The notes beneath the pieces are model-generated. The model was given only the letters and a program-made list of their open reading frames with translations, ran no database searches and was not told the DNA's origin. Below, one piece after another: positions 1-9,285 of a DNA stretch of 58,850 nucleotides. Position 1 is the first letter of the stretch. Each line of letters begins with the position of its first letter. A program made the translations under genes and the position numbers. This stretch comes from Bacteroidaceae bacterium (GTDB taxonomy: Bacteria; Bacteroidota; Bacteroidia; Bacteroidales; Bacteroidaceae): the NCBI GenBank assembly GCA_017546505.1, contig JAFYWV010000052.1, positions 1 through 58,850 on the forward strand, in the 5' to 3' direction.

Positions 1-45
1 CGCAAGAAGCGCAGGCGGTTGACTGTTATTTTTGCTGTGTCTCGT

Positions 46-1074
46 TTACTTGCTTGTTACCTCGAGCAACTCAACGTCGAAGCACAATGCCTGGTTGGGT
101 CCTATGTCCTGACCGGCACCTCTCTCACCGTATGCAAGCTCTGATGGAATCCACAATGTGATTCTGCCGCCCTTGCCGATGAGCTTCATACCCTCGGTCC
201 AGCCTTTGATGACGCGGTTGAGAGGGAACTCGATTGGGTTGTCTTTCTCTGCCTGGTCGGGCTGATATGATTTAATCATCTCCTGGCGCTCCTGTGGCAT
301 ATCGCTCCAACGGTTGCTGTCGAATACATTGCCGTTCTTTGTGCGTCCTGTGTAGAGAACCTTTACGACATCTTCGTCGTTCACAGCCTTGATGTTGCTG
401 TCACCGGCATTCTCAATCTTGTAAAGTATGCCGCTCTCGGTCTTGTTTACACCTTTCTTCTTCTCGATTTCAGCAAGCCACTCCTCTGATTCTTTCTTGT
501 TCTTTTCGGGAACAACTACAGTGAAGTAGTTCTGAGTGAATTCTCTTGCGAAAGTCTCATCAAATCGTCCCTTGCCGTTGTGTATCTCGTCAATGGCTGT
601 GACAAGTGACTTCTTTTCAAGGTCAAAAGGAACCTGTGAAGCGCTATAGGCAATGTCTGCACCAAGAATTGCCGAGATGATGTTCTTCTCTTTATCGTCG
701 GTATAGATGGTTGCTGTGCCTGTTGTGTCGTTCTGCGCAGCCATAACGCGTGTTCTGAAGTCGTCGCTCATATATTTGTCGCCAATCTCGCGGAAGTTCT
801 CCTTGTTGAATTTTTCTCCCTCGATTTTGATGGTTGCTTCAGGGTCGAGTGCCTGTACAAGAACCGACATCATTACATCGTAATCAATCTTGAACATTGG
901 AATCATATTCTTCTCAATGCTGTTTGCAACATCCATACCTACAATGTAAGACAATGTGTCTACCTTCTCATTCTCTGAAAGCAACAACGACTTGATGTTC
1001 TTCTCACCCTTGCAACCGCAAGCAATTACTGCCGATGCAAGGCATACTAAAATTGACAAAAATGTTTTTTTCAT
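46..1074 (-). CDS. FKBP-type peptidyl-prolyl isomerase lipoprotein
   Basis: Predicted periplasmic or outer-membrane-anchored prolyl cis-trans isomerase of 342 residues. The N-terminus is a lipoprotein signal with the lipobox VIAC (Cys19). Residues about 35-205 hold helical FKBP N-terminal (dimerisation/chaperone) material, and about 225-342 the FKBP catalytic domain, recognised by YTGRTKNGNVFDS, the GWTEGMKLIGKGG stretch and WIPSELAYGERG. The ATG lies only 4 nt beyond the stop of the upstream kinase gene, so it is probably the last gene of the leftward permease-kinase-FKBP operon. Family assignment is firm; the client proteins are unknown, and the operon link to sugar metabolism is only positional. 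Confidence 0.93.
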   Translation of the reverse strand: MKKTFLSILVCLASAVIACGCKGEKNIKSLLLSENEKVDTLSYIVGMDVANSIEKNMIPMFKIDYDVMMSVLVQALDPEATIKIEGEKFNKENFREIGDKYMSDDFRTRVMAAQNDTTGTATIYTDDKEKNIISAILGADIAYSASQVPFDLEKKSLVTAIDEIHNGKGRFDETFAREFTQNYFTVVVPEKNKKESEEWLAEIEKKKGVNKTESGILYKIENAGDSNIKAVNDEDVVKVLYTGRTKNGNVFDSNRWSDMPQERQEMIKSYQPDQAEKDNPIEFPLNRVIKGWTEGMKLIGKGGRITLWIPSELAYGERGAGQDIGPNQALCFDVELLEVTSK

Positions 1075-1078
1075 ATTA

Positions 1079-1921
1079 TTAATGATTTTGTTTATGATAT
1101 TCTATTAATCCGTTTATAGGGCTGTCTACAATGTTTCCGATGGATAATCCAAGACTCTCGGCTGTCTCCTTTATCTCTTCGCTGAAGTGGATGCCTATGT
1201 TGCCTATTATGTGTATGGGCAACCAGGAGCGTCGGTAGGTCATCGTGTTGCGCTTGAAGAACTGCGTGAAGCATTGTTTGAGCATTGCTTTTATTTCGGG
1301 AACGTTCTTGTTCTCGCTCAAGAATGGGGTGAAGCTCGCCAACCAACGGTTTGGCAACGAACTGTGGTAGGTCTTTTCGAGTATTGTAGCTACATTAAGG
1401 TTGTACTGCTCAAAGAACTTGTCGCGTATCTTTTGTGGAAGTTGCTTTTTAAGACAATCGCTTAAAAGTTGTCTGCCAAGGTGTGCGCCACTGCCTTCAT
1501 CGCCCAATATGAAGCCTAACGATGGAGTGTTGTCAATGATTTTTTCTCCATCGAACAGGCAGGAGTTAGAGCCTGTTCCCAAAATGCAGGCGATACCTTC
1601 CTCGCGGTTGCACAGTGCGCGTGCTGCCGCCAAAAGGTCGCTGTTGATGTATATGTTTTTTATCGGGAATATCTTCTCGAGTGCCTGACGCATACGTTCA
1701 TTGGCAATGTCATAGGCACAGCCCGCTCCATAAAAGTATATCTTTTCGGGCGTGTGGGCTGTTATTTCCCGGGTAAGCTCCGTCGAGAGGATTTCAAAAA
1801 TCTCGTCGCTATCCTGGTGAGTGGGGTTCAATCCCTGAGTTCTTGCTCTTGTTATTATGTCGTTCCCTTCGCACAAAACCCAATCGGTTTTTGTCGAGCC
1901 GCAGTCTGCTATAAGTATCAT
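1079..1921 (-). CDS. BadF/BcrA-type amino-sugar kinase (GlcNAc/MurNAc kinase-like)
   Basis: Actin/hexokinase-fold ATPase family that phosphorylates GlcNAc or MurNAc. The conserved start ILIADCGSTKTDW is the phosphate-1 loop, and GILGTGSNSCLFDG-like (here ACILGTGSNSCLF) and LGDEGSGAHLG are the other ATP-binding signatures. I place the start at 1921 because family members begin at this Met; an earlier ATG at 1954 would overlap the permease stop as ATGA and add 11 residues. The preceding gene is an AmpG-like permease, so uptake followed by phosphorylation of a cell-wall sugar is likely. This pairing resembles the Tannerella MurT/MurK arrangement (known from the literature), but no murQ etherase gene is visible. 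The exact substrate is inferred. Confidence 0.85.
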   Translation of the reverse strand: MILIADCGSTKTDWVLCEGNDIITRARTQGLNPTHQDSDEIFEILSTELTREITAHTPEKIYFYGAGCAYDIANERMRQALEKIFPIKNIYINSDLLAAARALCNREEGIACILGTGSNSCLFDGEKIIDNTPSLGFILGDEGSGAHLGRQLLSDCLKKQLPQKIRDKFFEQYNLNVATILEKTYHSSLPNRWLASFTPFLSENKNVPEIKAMLKQCFTQFFKRNTMTYRRSWLPIHIIGNIGIHFSEEIKETAESLGLSIGNIVDSPINGLIEYHKQNH

Positions 1922-1950
1922 ATCATTCACTTGTTCTCTGCAAATATATA

Positions 1951-3222
1951 TCATTTTTGCTTTTTGCCAAAGCCCGGGTCGATTTTTATGAGTGCCGAGA
2001 CAATAAAAGTTATTAATGTGCAGGCAGTTATCCAGATAAAAAAGTTTTTATATCCCATCCACTCCTGTAGCGCGCCGGCAAACATTCCCGGGAGCATCAT
2101 ACCCAACGACATAAAAGCCGTGGAGATTGCAAAGTGTGCTGTGGGGTATTTGCCTTGGGCGAAATATATCATATACAGCGTGTAGGCAGTGAAGCCGAAA
2201 CCGTATCCCAACTGTTCTATGAATATGCAACTGCCGATTGCTGTCAGGCTCTCGGGTAGTGCGAAGCTCATATAGATATATACGGCATCGGGTAATGAGA
2301 TTGCCGCTACCATAGGCCACAGCCAGTATTTGAGCCCTTTGCGTGATATGCAGATGCCGCCTGCAATGCCGCCCGCTATGAGCCCGATGACGCCGACCAC
2401 ACCGTAGATGAAGCCTATGTCGCCCTTGTCAAGGGCAAGTCCACCGCCGGCCGAGCTATCCATCAGGAACAGCTTGCCCATTTTTGCGAGTTGTGCCTCG
2501 GGAAAACGGAATAGCAGCAGGAACAGCAACGCTTGCCATATACCCGGTTTGCTGAAGTAGCTTTTTATAATCTCGCCATAGTTTGTAAAGACGCTTCTGA
2601 TGTTTTTTGTTGTTCGTGGAATGTCCTTCTCAGCGGTTGGCATTGTTTTTGTGTGGTAGAACCAAAGCACCAACATAATTATTCCGGTGATTGCGAATGT
2701 CGTGCTCCAAGCAAGGGTGTCGCTCCCCAGGCTGTTGCCGAGCCTGTTGGCAAGCATTACCAGTACGCCGGAACTGAATACTGTAGCAATGCGATAGAAT
2801 GTGTTACGTATCCCCGAGAAGAATGATTGTTTCTCCTGTGGCAGGGCAAGCATATAAAATCCATCGAGTGCAATGTCGTGTGTCGATGAAACAAATGCCC
2901 CGACGAGGAACGCCGCAAGGGTGAGCACAAGAAAGTGCCCCGATGGAATTACAAGTGCGATTGCTGCAAAACAGACGGCCAACAGCAGTTGCGATGCAAG
3001 TGTCCATTTGCGTCTTGTTCCCATCATTTCAACTATAGGGCTCCAAAGAGGTTTTATTGTCCAGGGAATTAGCAAGATGCTTGTATAAAGGGCAATGCTG
3101 GCGTTGCTGATGCCCATATCCTTGTACATTATGTCCGAAATTGATGTGATGGCGTGATAGGGTAGTCCCGATGCAAAGTAGAGCGTCGGTATCCATAGCC
3201 AGGCGTTGGATTTTTTCAGCAT
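1951..3222 (-). CDS. MFS permease, AmpG/MurT-like
   Basis: Integral inner-membrane transporter with about twelve hydrophobic segments. The opening WLWIPTLYFASGLPYHAI carries the YFASGLPY motif of AmpG-type muropeptide/amino-sugar permeases, and PLWSPIVEMMGTRRKW resembles the MFS loop 2-3 motif. I use the Met at 3222 (MLKKSNAWLW); the longer frame from 3297 only adds a non-hydrophobic lead. It is the first gene of an operon with the amino-sugar kinase (stop and start close or overlapping). The likely role is salvage of peptidoglycan fragments such as MurNAc, GlcNAc or anhydro-muropeptides; the substrate is inferred from the kinase neighbour, not from a diagnostic residue. Confidence 0.85.
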   Translation of the reverse strand: MLKKSNAWLWIPTLYFASGLPYHAITSISDIMYKDMGISNASIALYTSILLIPWTIKPLWSPIVEMMGTRRKWTLASQLLLAVCFAAIALVIPSGHFLVLTLAAFLVGAFVSSTHDIALDGFYMLALPQEKQSFFSGIRNTFYRIATVFSSGVLVMLANRLGNSLGSDTLAWSTTFAITGIIMLVLWFYHTKTMPTAEKDIPRTTKNIRSVFTNYGEIIKSYFSKPGIWQALLFLLLFRFPEAQLAKMGKLFLMDSSAGGGLALDKGDIGFIYGVVGVIGLIAGGIAGGICISRKGLKYWLWPMVAAISLPDAVYIYMSFALPESLTAIGSCIFIEQLGYGFGFTAYTLYMIYFAQGKYPTAHFAISTAFMSLGMMLPGMFAGALQEWMGYKNFFIWITACTLITFIVSALIKIDPGFGKKQK

Positions 3223-3390
3223 AGTTGCGTGTCTGTTATTCTGTGCGAAGATAGTTCTTTTTCTTGCGTGCTGCAACTGAGGAGACCCAAAAGTCATTTT
3301 GTAAAGAGAACAACCCCTGCCAGGACATCTTCTGACAGGTGTTGCTAGTTCTAAATGTGGGCTTTGGAGTCACCCTCAATCATTTTTTTG

Positions 3391-4836
3391 TTATTTAATA
3401 AAAATCTTTTTGCCATCAACAATATAGATGCCGCTTGTGGGGTTCTCAACCACCGCACGACCGCTGAGGTCGTAGACATTGTTCATTTTGTTGTTCACCT
3501 CTTCGTTCGTGTCTTCGATGCCGGTGTAGCTGATTTCTTTTATGTTTGTAAAGTTTTTCCAATAATTAGCGCTCTCGTATGCGGCTTTTGTGCCTTGGGG
3601 TACGAAGAGGGTGGCCGAATATTTGCTGAAGGTGTCTGAATATATGGTCGGCGGATTCTCCGACATTAAATATATTTCTGTCAGAGCATTGCACTCTCTG
3701 AATGCATACCTTTCAATACCTGTAACGTTTTCGGAAAACTTTATGGTTACAAGGTTGGTGCAGCCCTCGAATGCGCTGGCAAAGATATGCTTGACATTAT
3801 TTGGTATTTCTATCTGTGTGAGGCCGGTGCAGTTTGCAAATGCGCTTTGGTATATCGATGTTACGCTTTCGTGTATTGTGGAGTTCTTGCAGCCGACCAT
3901 TATACGGTTGTTTCGCTTTTCTATTATTGCATTGCAATTGTCGCGGCTGTCGTATGTCGGGTTGTCTTCGGATACAGTGATGTTGACCAAGTTTGGACAG
4001 TTGCGGAATGGGTTTCCTGCACCTATAAGATTCTTGTTGAAATATTTTACGCCCTTTCCGATAGTTGCTGTTGTCAATTCTGTACACTCGGTGAAAGCAT
4101 TGCCTTCCAGAATTACGACATTGTCGGGAATGTTGATTTCTTTGAGCCCTTTACACTTTGCGAATGCATTGTTTTCAACACTTGTGACGCCGGCGGGGAT
4201 TGTTATACTGTCAAGTCCCCCGCAACTGTAGAATGTACCGGTTTTGATTGTTGCAATGCTGTCTGGGAGTGTTATGCTCCCGAGGTTGATGCAATTATAG
4301 AATGCGTATTCTCCAATCTCCTTTACGTTGTTGGGTATTTCTATGCTTTTAAGGCCTTTGCAGCTGTCGAAAGCTCTTTCTCCGATTTTTGTGACACTGC
4401 CCGGGATTTCAATGCCTGTAAGGTTGTGGCAGTTGTAGAAAGCCGACTTGCCGATGTTTGTGACGCTGTTGCCGATAGTGGCGCTTGTCAGACCGGTGCA
4501 TCCATAGAAAGCCTCTTCCCCAATGAGGGTGACGCTGTTCGGAATTGTTATGTTTTTGAGGCTGCTGCATTTGTAGAACGCGCATTTTGCAATGCTGGTG
4601 ACTCTAAAGGTAGTTCCTTCATATACAACGCTGTCCGGGATTTCGACATAGTAGGTGTACTCATTGCTGTATTCAGTCATACTCTCGCCTTTGAAGGTTA
4701 CTTCGACGGTATTGTTGATTAGGTTTGTGATGTTGTAGAATATTCCGTTGACTTCGAAGTCGTTGGCGACAGCGGTGACACTGCAGCACATTAGCAGTGC
4801 TGTGGCTGCCAATTGTTTAAAAGAAAATTTTGTCAT
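3391..4836 (-). CDS. BspA-like secreted leucine-rich-repeat protein
   Basis: Secreted 481-residue protein. A signal peptide (about residues 1-24, cleaved after TAVA) is followed by a small N-terminal region and then LRR_5/BspA repeats from about 70 to 410, each with the pattern IPxSVTxIGxxAFxxCxxL (for example IPNSVTLIGEEAFYGC). The C-terminus, after ENPTSG, ends GIYIVDGKKIFIK, a tail shared with three other loci in this window. Family members in Bacteroidales bind host matrix or other bacteria, but many have no tested role. It stands alone between the permease operon and gdhA. The internal repeats make recombination with other LRR genes likely; a remnant of such a repeat occurs near 30.7 kb. 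Confidence 0.9.
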   Translation of the reverse strand: MTKFSFKQLAATALLMCCSVTAVANDFEVNGIFYNITNLINNTVEVTFKGESMTEYSNEYTYYVEIPDSVVYEGTTFRVTSIAKCAFYKCSSLKNITIPNSVTLIGEEAFYGCTGLTSATIGNSVTNIGKSAFYNCHNLTGIEIPGSVTKIGERAFDSCKGLKSIEIPNNVKEIGEYAFYNCINLGSITLPDSIATIKTGTFYSCGGLDSITIPAGVTSVENNAFAKCKGLKEINIPDNVVILEGNAFTECTELTTATIGKGVKYFNKNLIGAGNPFRNCPNLVNITVSEDNPTYDSRDNCNAIIEKRNNRIMVGCKNSTIHESVTSIYQSAFANCTGLTQIEIPNNVKHIFASAFEGCTNLVTIKFSENVTGIERYAFRECNALTEIYLMSENPPTIYSDTFSKYSATLFVPQGTKAAYESANYWKNFTNIKEISYTGIEDTNEEVNNKMNNVYDLSGRAVVENPTSGIYIVDGKKIFIK

Positions 4837-4909
4837 ACTATTTTTATTTGATTATAGTGTGTTTCTGTTTCTTGTGGCTTGGGGTATGTTCTTTCTTGAC
4901 AAAAACTGT

Positions 4910-4947
4910 TCAGTTACAATAATTAGAGCTCTAATTATTGTAACTGA
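4910..4947 (-). terminator. 38-nt perfect palindrome after gdhA
   Basis: The two arms TCAGTTACAATAATTAGAG and its exact reverse complement abut with no loop. On the minus strand a short T-run (AGTTTTTG) follows. It lies about 25 nt beyond the gdhA stop, so it probably ends the gdhA transcript. Confidence 0.7.
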
Positions 4948-4971
4948 TTGTGGGAACAGTAGTTCTGTTTG

Positions 4972-6306
4972 TTACACGATGCCTTGTGCCATCATTGCCT
5001 TGGCAACCTTGAGGAAGCCGGCAACATTTGCACCTTTTACGTAGTCGATGTAGCCATCTTCGCAAGTTCCATACTTGACACAGGCACAGTGTATGTTGTG
5101 CATAATCTCGTGCAGCATTTCGTCAACCTTTGCGCTGCTCCAGTTTATTTTGCCCGAATTCTGGCTCATTTCGAGACCTGATACCGACACACCGCCGGCG
5201 TTTGATGCTTTGCCCGGAGCATAAAGTATCTTTGCCTGCTGGAATGCGTGGATAGCCTCGGGTGTCGATGGCATATTTGCACCCTCGGATACAGCCATAA
5301 CTCCGTTCGCAAGCAGTGCCTTTGCATCGTTGCCGTCAATCTCGTTCTGTGTTGCCGATGGCAGGGCGATGTCGCCCTTCTCGCACCAGGGACGTGCATT
5401 CTCGACATATTTGCAACCATATTTGTCGGCATACTCCTTGATGCGTCCGCGGCGTACATTCTTCAGCTCCATAATAAAGTCGAGCTTCTCGCGGTCAATG
5501 CCCTCAGGGTCGTATATGTAGCCGTTTGAATCACTCATTGTGACAACCTTGCCACCAAGCTCAATCACTTTCTCAACAGTGTATTGTGCCACGTTGCCCG
5601 AGCCCGAAACAAGGCAGACTTTGCCCTTGAGCTCCTCGCCGCGTGTCTTCAGCATCTCTTGCAAAAAGTAGATGTTTCCGTATCCGGTAGCTTCGGGGCG
5701 GATAAGTGAGCCTCCGAATTCAAGGCCTTTGCCTGTGAACACACCGTTGAATTCGCGTGTGAGTTTTTTGTACATTCCGAACATATAGCCCACCTCGCGT
5801 GCTCCGACACCTATGTCTCCGGCGGGAACGTCCATCTCTGGGCCAATGTGACGCCACAGCTCTGTGACGAACGCTTGGCAGAAACGCATAACCTCATTGT
5901 TGCTCTTGCCTTTAGGGTCAAAGTCCGAACCTCCTTTTGCACCACCCATAGGCAGTGTCGTGAGTGAGTTCTTGAATGTCTGTTCAAAGGCAAGGTATTT
6001 GAGAATGCCTACATTCACCGATGGGTGGAAACGTATGCCGCCTTTGTATGGGCCGATTGCGTTGTTGTGCTGCACGCGGTAGCCTGTATTTACTTGCACG
6101 TTGCCATTGTCGTCCATCCAGGTTACGCGGAATGTGAATATGCGGTCGGGGATGCAAAGACGCTCTATGAGGTTGTTTGCTTCAAACTCAGGGTGCTTGT
6201 TATACTCCTCCTCGATTGAGTGGAGTACCTCTTCTACAGCCTGAAAATATTCAGGCTCGTTCGGAAATCTTTTCTTGAGGCTTTCAAGTGTGGTTGCTAC
6301 ATTCAT
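4972..6306 (-). CDS. gdhA: NADP-type glutamate dehydrogenase
   Basis: Hexameric glutamate dehydrogenase that makes glutamate from 2-oxoglutarate and ammonium, the main ammonium entry point in Bacteroidales. The length of 444 residues is normal. Substrate-binding segments GPYKGGIRFHPSVN and GGAKGGSDFDPKGKS are intact, as is the nucleotide-binding VSGSGNVAQYTVEK. The family signature around PAGDIGVGAREVGYMFG is also present. It is a single-gene unit, with a -7-like TACATTTG on the minus strand 48 nt upstream and a strong palindrome after the stop. Cofactor preference for NADPH is inferred from family type rather than from a single residue. Confidence 0.96.
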   Translation of the reverse strand: MNVATTLESLKKRFPNEPEYFQAVEEVLHSIEEEYNKHPEFEANNLIERLCIPDRIFTFRVTWMDDNGNVQVNTGYRVQHNNAIGPYKGGIRFHPSVNVGILKYLAFEQTFKNSLTTLPMGGAKGGSDFDPKGKSNNEVMRFCQAFVTELWRHIGPEMDVPAGDIGVGAREVGYMFGMYKKLTREFNGVFTGKGLEFGGSLIRPEATGYGNIYFLQEMLKTRGEELKGKVCLVSGSGNVAQYTVEKVIELGGKVVTMSDSNGYIYDPEGIDREKLDFIMELKNVRRGRIKEYADKYGCKYVENARPWCEKGDIALPSATQNEIDGNDAKALLANGVMAVSEGANMPSTPEAIHAFQQAKILYAPGKASNAGGVSVSGLEMSQNSGKINWSSAKVDEMLHEIMHNIHCACVKYGTCEDGYIDYVKGANVAGFLKVAKAMMAQGIV

Positions 6307-6660
6307 TTTAGTATATTATTTATGCTCTTTGTTTCTATTTCTATTTCTTTTTGCAAATGTAATATATAGTTTTTTGAAAATAAAGAAGTGTAAGTGTTTT
6401 TTTTAAATAAATGGCAAAATGATTGTTTTGTTTGCTTTAAAATGGTTATTTATTATTGTTTATGGGTTATTGGTGGAAAAATGTTTGATAATTTCCATTT
6501 TTTGAGTTTTGTTGTGCTTTTTGGAGAGTGATTTTAAAAATCGTGCATATTTTTTTTTAATGTGCGAAAAATACGCTAATTTTGCGCCGATTTATGCTTT
6601 GGTTTGCAGGTTTTTCTGCGCCGGATGAAGTTGATGTTTTTAATTTTTAAATATTAAACG
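6307..6660. promoter_or_regulatory. Divergent promoter region of gdhA and the GEVED protein gene
   Basis: This AT-rich 354-nt spacer separates two divergent genes. On the minus strand TACATTTG at 6354-6361 matches the Bacteroidetes -7 box for gdhA. On the plus strand TAATTTTG at 6577-6584 matches the -7 box for the gene at 6661, with a T-tract about 20 nt upstream instead of a clear TTTG. I see no small gene in it. Confidence 0.55.
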
Positions 6661-9081
6661 ATGAAGAAATTTTTTACTACGTTATTTGCTTTGGCTGCTT
6701 TGACCGTTCAGGCGCAGTATTTGCCTAACGGCAGCTTTGACAGCTGGAAGTCATCGTGTGGTTCTACCGAGGCTTTTGGTGAAGGTAGTTCCACAAGTCC
6801 TAAAGGTGGTGAGATGCGCCAGCGTCCGGGTGTTGAGCCCACAGACTGGAACGGCTCGTCAATTAATCAGAAGGTGGTGATGACAAAGTCGCAAGAGTTG
6901 GTCTACAACGACAATAATTCTGTGAAAATGCAGAATGTATATATCGGTTTGGGTTCTCTTGGTTCTGTAGCTCCTGGATTTATCACTTTTGGTACTCCTT
7001 GGGTGTATGCTACATCTACAATCAAGAATTGTGACGGTGGTACATACGGCGGTGTGCAGTTCACAAACAAGCCCGATGCCATTAAAGGCCGTTTTAAAAG
7101 AGAGGACACCACAGGTGAGAACTCTCACATTATTGTATATATGTGGAACGGCACATACGTGTCTAATGTCGGCAACAAGAACTCTGCCAACCAACCACGA
7201 GACAATGTGGACAGAGCTGTTTTCGGCAATGCTTCTGCAACACAGAACGGTACATTGGTGGCGAAATGTGACTATGCATTCTCGTCAACCGGTGGCGATT
7301 GGCAGGAGATTGTAGTACCCATCGAGTACGATAACAATATCTCTCCCGAGATGATGAATGTCATCATCAGTGGTGGTGACTATTGGACTCGTGACAATAT
7401 GAAAGATGGAACAATACTCTATGCTGATGATGTTCAGTTTGTGTACTATTCAGACCTTTCATATCTCAATTATGATGGTGTCGATTACTTGAAGTCCGGT
7501 CAGACAAGCTATACAATTAATAAGGAGTATGACGAGAGCAAGCTCTCTTTTGCTCCAAAGGGCAAGGGCGCTACCGTTGAAAAACGCTATGATGCCAACA
7601 GCAAGGTGCTGACAATTACTGTCAAGGGTAATGACTATGCAGCGAACAGCAGCAATGTCCACACCTATACTTTTGAATTCGTTGAGGACGGCGGCGTTGT
7701 TGAGCCTAATCCCGAGCCTACACCTGGTGAGGTAGATTACACACCTGCATTTACAGGAACAAAGACAAAGGGTTCTCGTTGGATTAATTCTGTAACACTT
7801 GCAAGTGCCGAGTTCGCAGGCGAGGCTTCAAACTCATTTGCAGTAAACAACAACGACCTCCTTTGCTACAATGACTATACAGCATCGGTTGAGATGAAGG
7901 CCGCTCCCGGTGAAACTGTTACTCTCTCAATCAATAGCGATGATGCTACATCTTGGATGCACGCCTTTGCTTACATTGATGCCGACAAGAATGGCTTTAC
8001 AGCTTCTATTGCAGACGGCAGCAACTGGCAGCCTGCAGGCGACCTTGTAACATACTCATTCTACAATAATGACGCCAACAGTGATGGAAATGGTTGGAAC
8101 AGTGTCGGTACTGCTATCAGCGGTGATGCCCGCAGCACAGTTGATATGCCTGCATTTACAGTACCTACAGAGCCTGGTATCTATCGTGTACGTGTGAAAC
8201 TTGACTGGTGCAACATTGACCCGGCAGGTGACCGTGATGGCAAGTTCGGTGACTTTATGGCTAACGGTGGCCAGATTGTCGACTTTATGTTGAACGTTGT
8301 CGGTGATTCGCCGGTTGAGCCCGAGCCAGAACCAGAACCAGAGCCAGAGCCAACTCCGGGTGAGGATGTTGATTACACACCAACTAACACCGGTACAAGA
8401 AATTATGCCGAGCGTGATATTGATGCATTTGTATTTACAAGCGCACAGAATGGTGAGGTAAGATACGACCTTTCTGCAACAGAGCGTGTTAGCGAGTATC
8501 TTGATTTGACAGATGTTGTTGAATTCGTTGCATCACCGGGTGAGCAGGTTTCAGTCGGTATCGTAACAGACGGTTCTTGGGTTAACCACTATATCTACAT
8601 CGATTATGATGCTGATGGCTTCACTGCAAGCATTGAAAAAGGCAGCAACTGGATACCTGCAGGTGACCTTGTTGCATACTCATTCTACAACAATGGCGGA
8701 AGCAGCGACAACAGTGGCTGGAACAGTGAGGGCACTGCAATTTCAGGCGACGACCGCAGTCATCCGGTTATCCCTGCGTTTGTGGCTCCAACAGAGCCCG
8801 GTGTATACCGTCTGCGCATCAAGCAGGATTGGTGCAGCATTGACCCCGCCGGTGACAACGACAGTAACTTTGGCGGTACATTCTCTAACTACGGTGGTCA
8901 GATAATTGATGTTATGCTCAATGTTACAGACTCGACGACCGGTATTGAGGATGTGGATACCGAGGATGTGGTAAATCCTGCGTTCGAGGGTATTTACGAC
9001 TTGCAGGGTCGCAAACTTGATGAGATTACAAAAACCGGCATTTATATCATTGACGGCAAGAAGGTCTTTATTAAGAAATAA
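6661..9081 (+). CDS. Large secreted protein with two GEVED-like modules
   Basis: 806-residue secreted protein of unknown role, likely surface or extracellular. A signal peptide ends at about VQAQ (residue 18). Residues about 20-265 resemble the putative carbohydrate-metabolism (PCMD-type) beta domain, opening with LPNGSFDSW. Two related modules follow (about 365-550 and 575-755), each with a PGE turn, a YIDxDxxGF element, GDLVxYSFYNN and a final RxKxDWCxIDPAGD. They are separated by an acidic PEPEPEP linker. The C-terminus GIYIIDGKKVFIKK is the same tail type as in the BspA and M60 proteins. The same module sits inside the M60 peptidase at 53 kb. Domain names are my reading and are approximate. 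Confidence 0.8.
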   Translation: MKKFFTTLFALAALTVQAQYLPNGSFDSWKSSCGSTEAFGEGSSTSPKGGEMRQRPGVEPTDWNGSSINQKVVMTKSQELVYNDNNSVKMQNVYIGLGSLGSVAPGFITFGTPWVYATSTIKNCDGGTYGGVQFTNKPDAIKGRFKREDTTGENSHIIVYMWNGTYVSNVGNKNSANQPRDNVDRAVFGNASATQNGTLVAKCDYAFSSTGGDWQEIVVPIEYDNNISPEMMNVIISGGDYWTRDNMKDGTILYADDVQFVYYSDLSYLNYDGVDYLKSGQTSYTINKEYDESKLSFAPKGKGATVEKRYDANSKVLTITVKGNDYAANSSNVHTYTFEFVEDGGVVEPNPEPTPGEVDYTPAFTGTKTKGSRWINSVTLASAEFAGEASNSFAVNNNDLLCYNDYTASVEMKAAPGETVTLSINSDDATSWMHAFAYIDADKNGFTASIADGSNWQPAGDLVTYSFYNNDANSDGNGWNSVGTAISGDARSTVDMPAFTVPTEPGIYRVRVKLDWCNIDPAGDRDGKFGDFMANGGQIVDFMLNVVGDSPVEPEPEPEPEPEPTPGEDVDYTPTNTGTRNYAERDIDAFVFTSAQNGEVRYDLSATERVSEYLDLTDVVEFVASPGEQVSVGIVTDGSWVNHYIYIDYDADGFTASIEKGSNWIPAGDLVAYSFYNNGGSSDNSGWNSEGTAISGDDRSHPVIPAFVAPTEPGVYRLRIKQDWCSIDPAGDNDSNFGGTFSNYGGQIIDVMLNVTDSTTGIEDVDTEDVVNPAFEGIYDLQGRKLDEITKTGIYIIDGKKVFIKK

Positions 9082-9101
9082 GTGACTTTAAAATAGAAAA
9101 G

Positions 9102-9139
9102 GCGGGTGCATCGGGAATAAATGATGCACCCGCTTTTTT
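9102..9139 (+). terminator. Rho-independent terminator
   Basis: Stem GCGGGTGCATC / GATGCACCCGC with a 10-nt loop, followed by six T. It is 21 nt after the GEVED protein stop. Confidence 0.92.
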
Positions 9140-9285
9140 GTTATTAAGTGAAGATGTGTTATATTCGCGGTCAAAGTTATTTTTTGAGGCGCAAAAATTG
9201 TGCTGTTTTGTTTTTTGTTGAAAAAATAGTGTTCCGACAGTTTGTGTTGCAAATCTGTCTTATGGAATTTTAAACGGTTTTTTGT

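Noticed and set aside
3787-4722. Long opposite-strand reading frame inside the BspA-like gene
   Set aside because: It mirrors the repeat codons of the LRR gene and gives a cysteine-rich nonsense product; the leftward frame has a signal peptide and clear domains.
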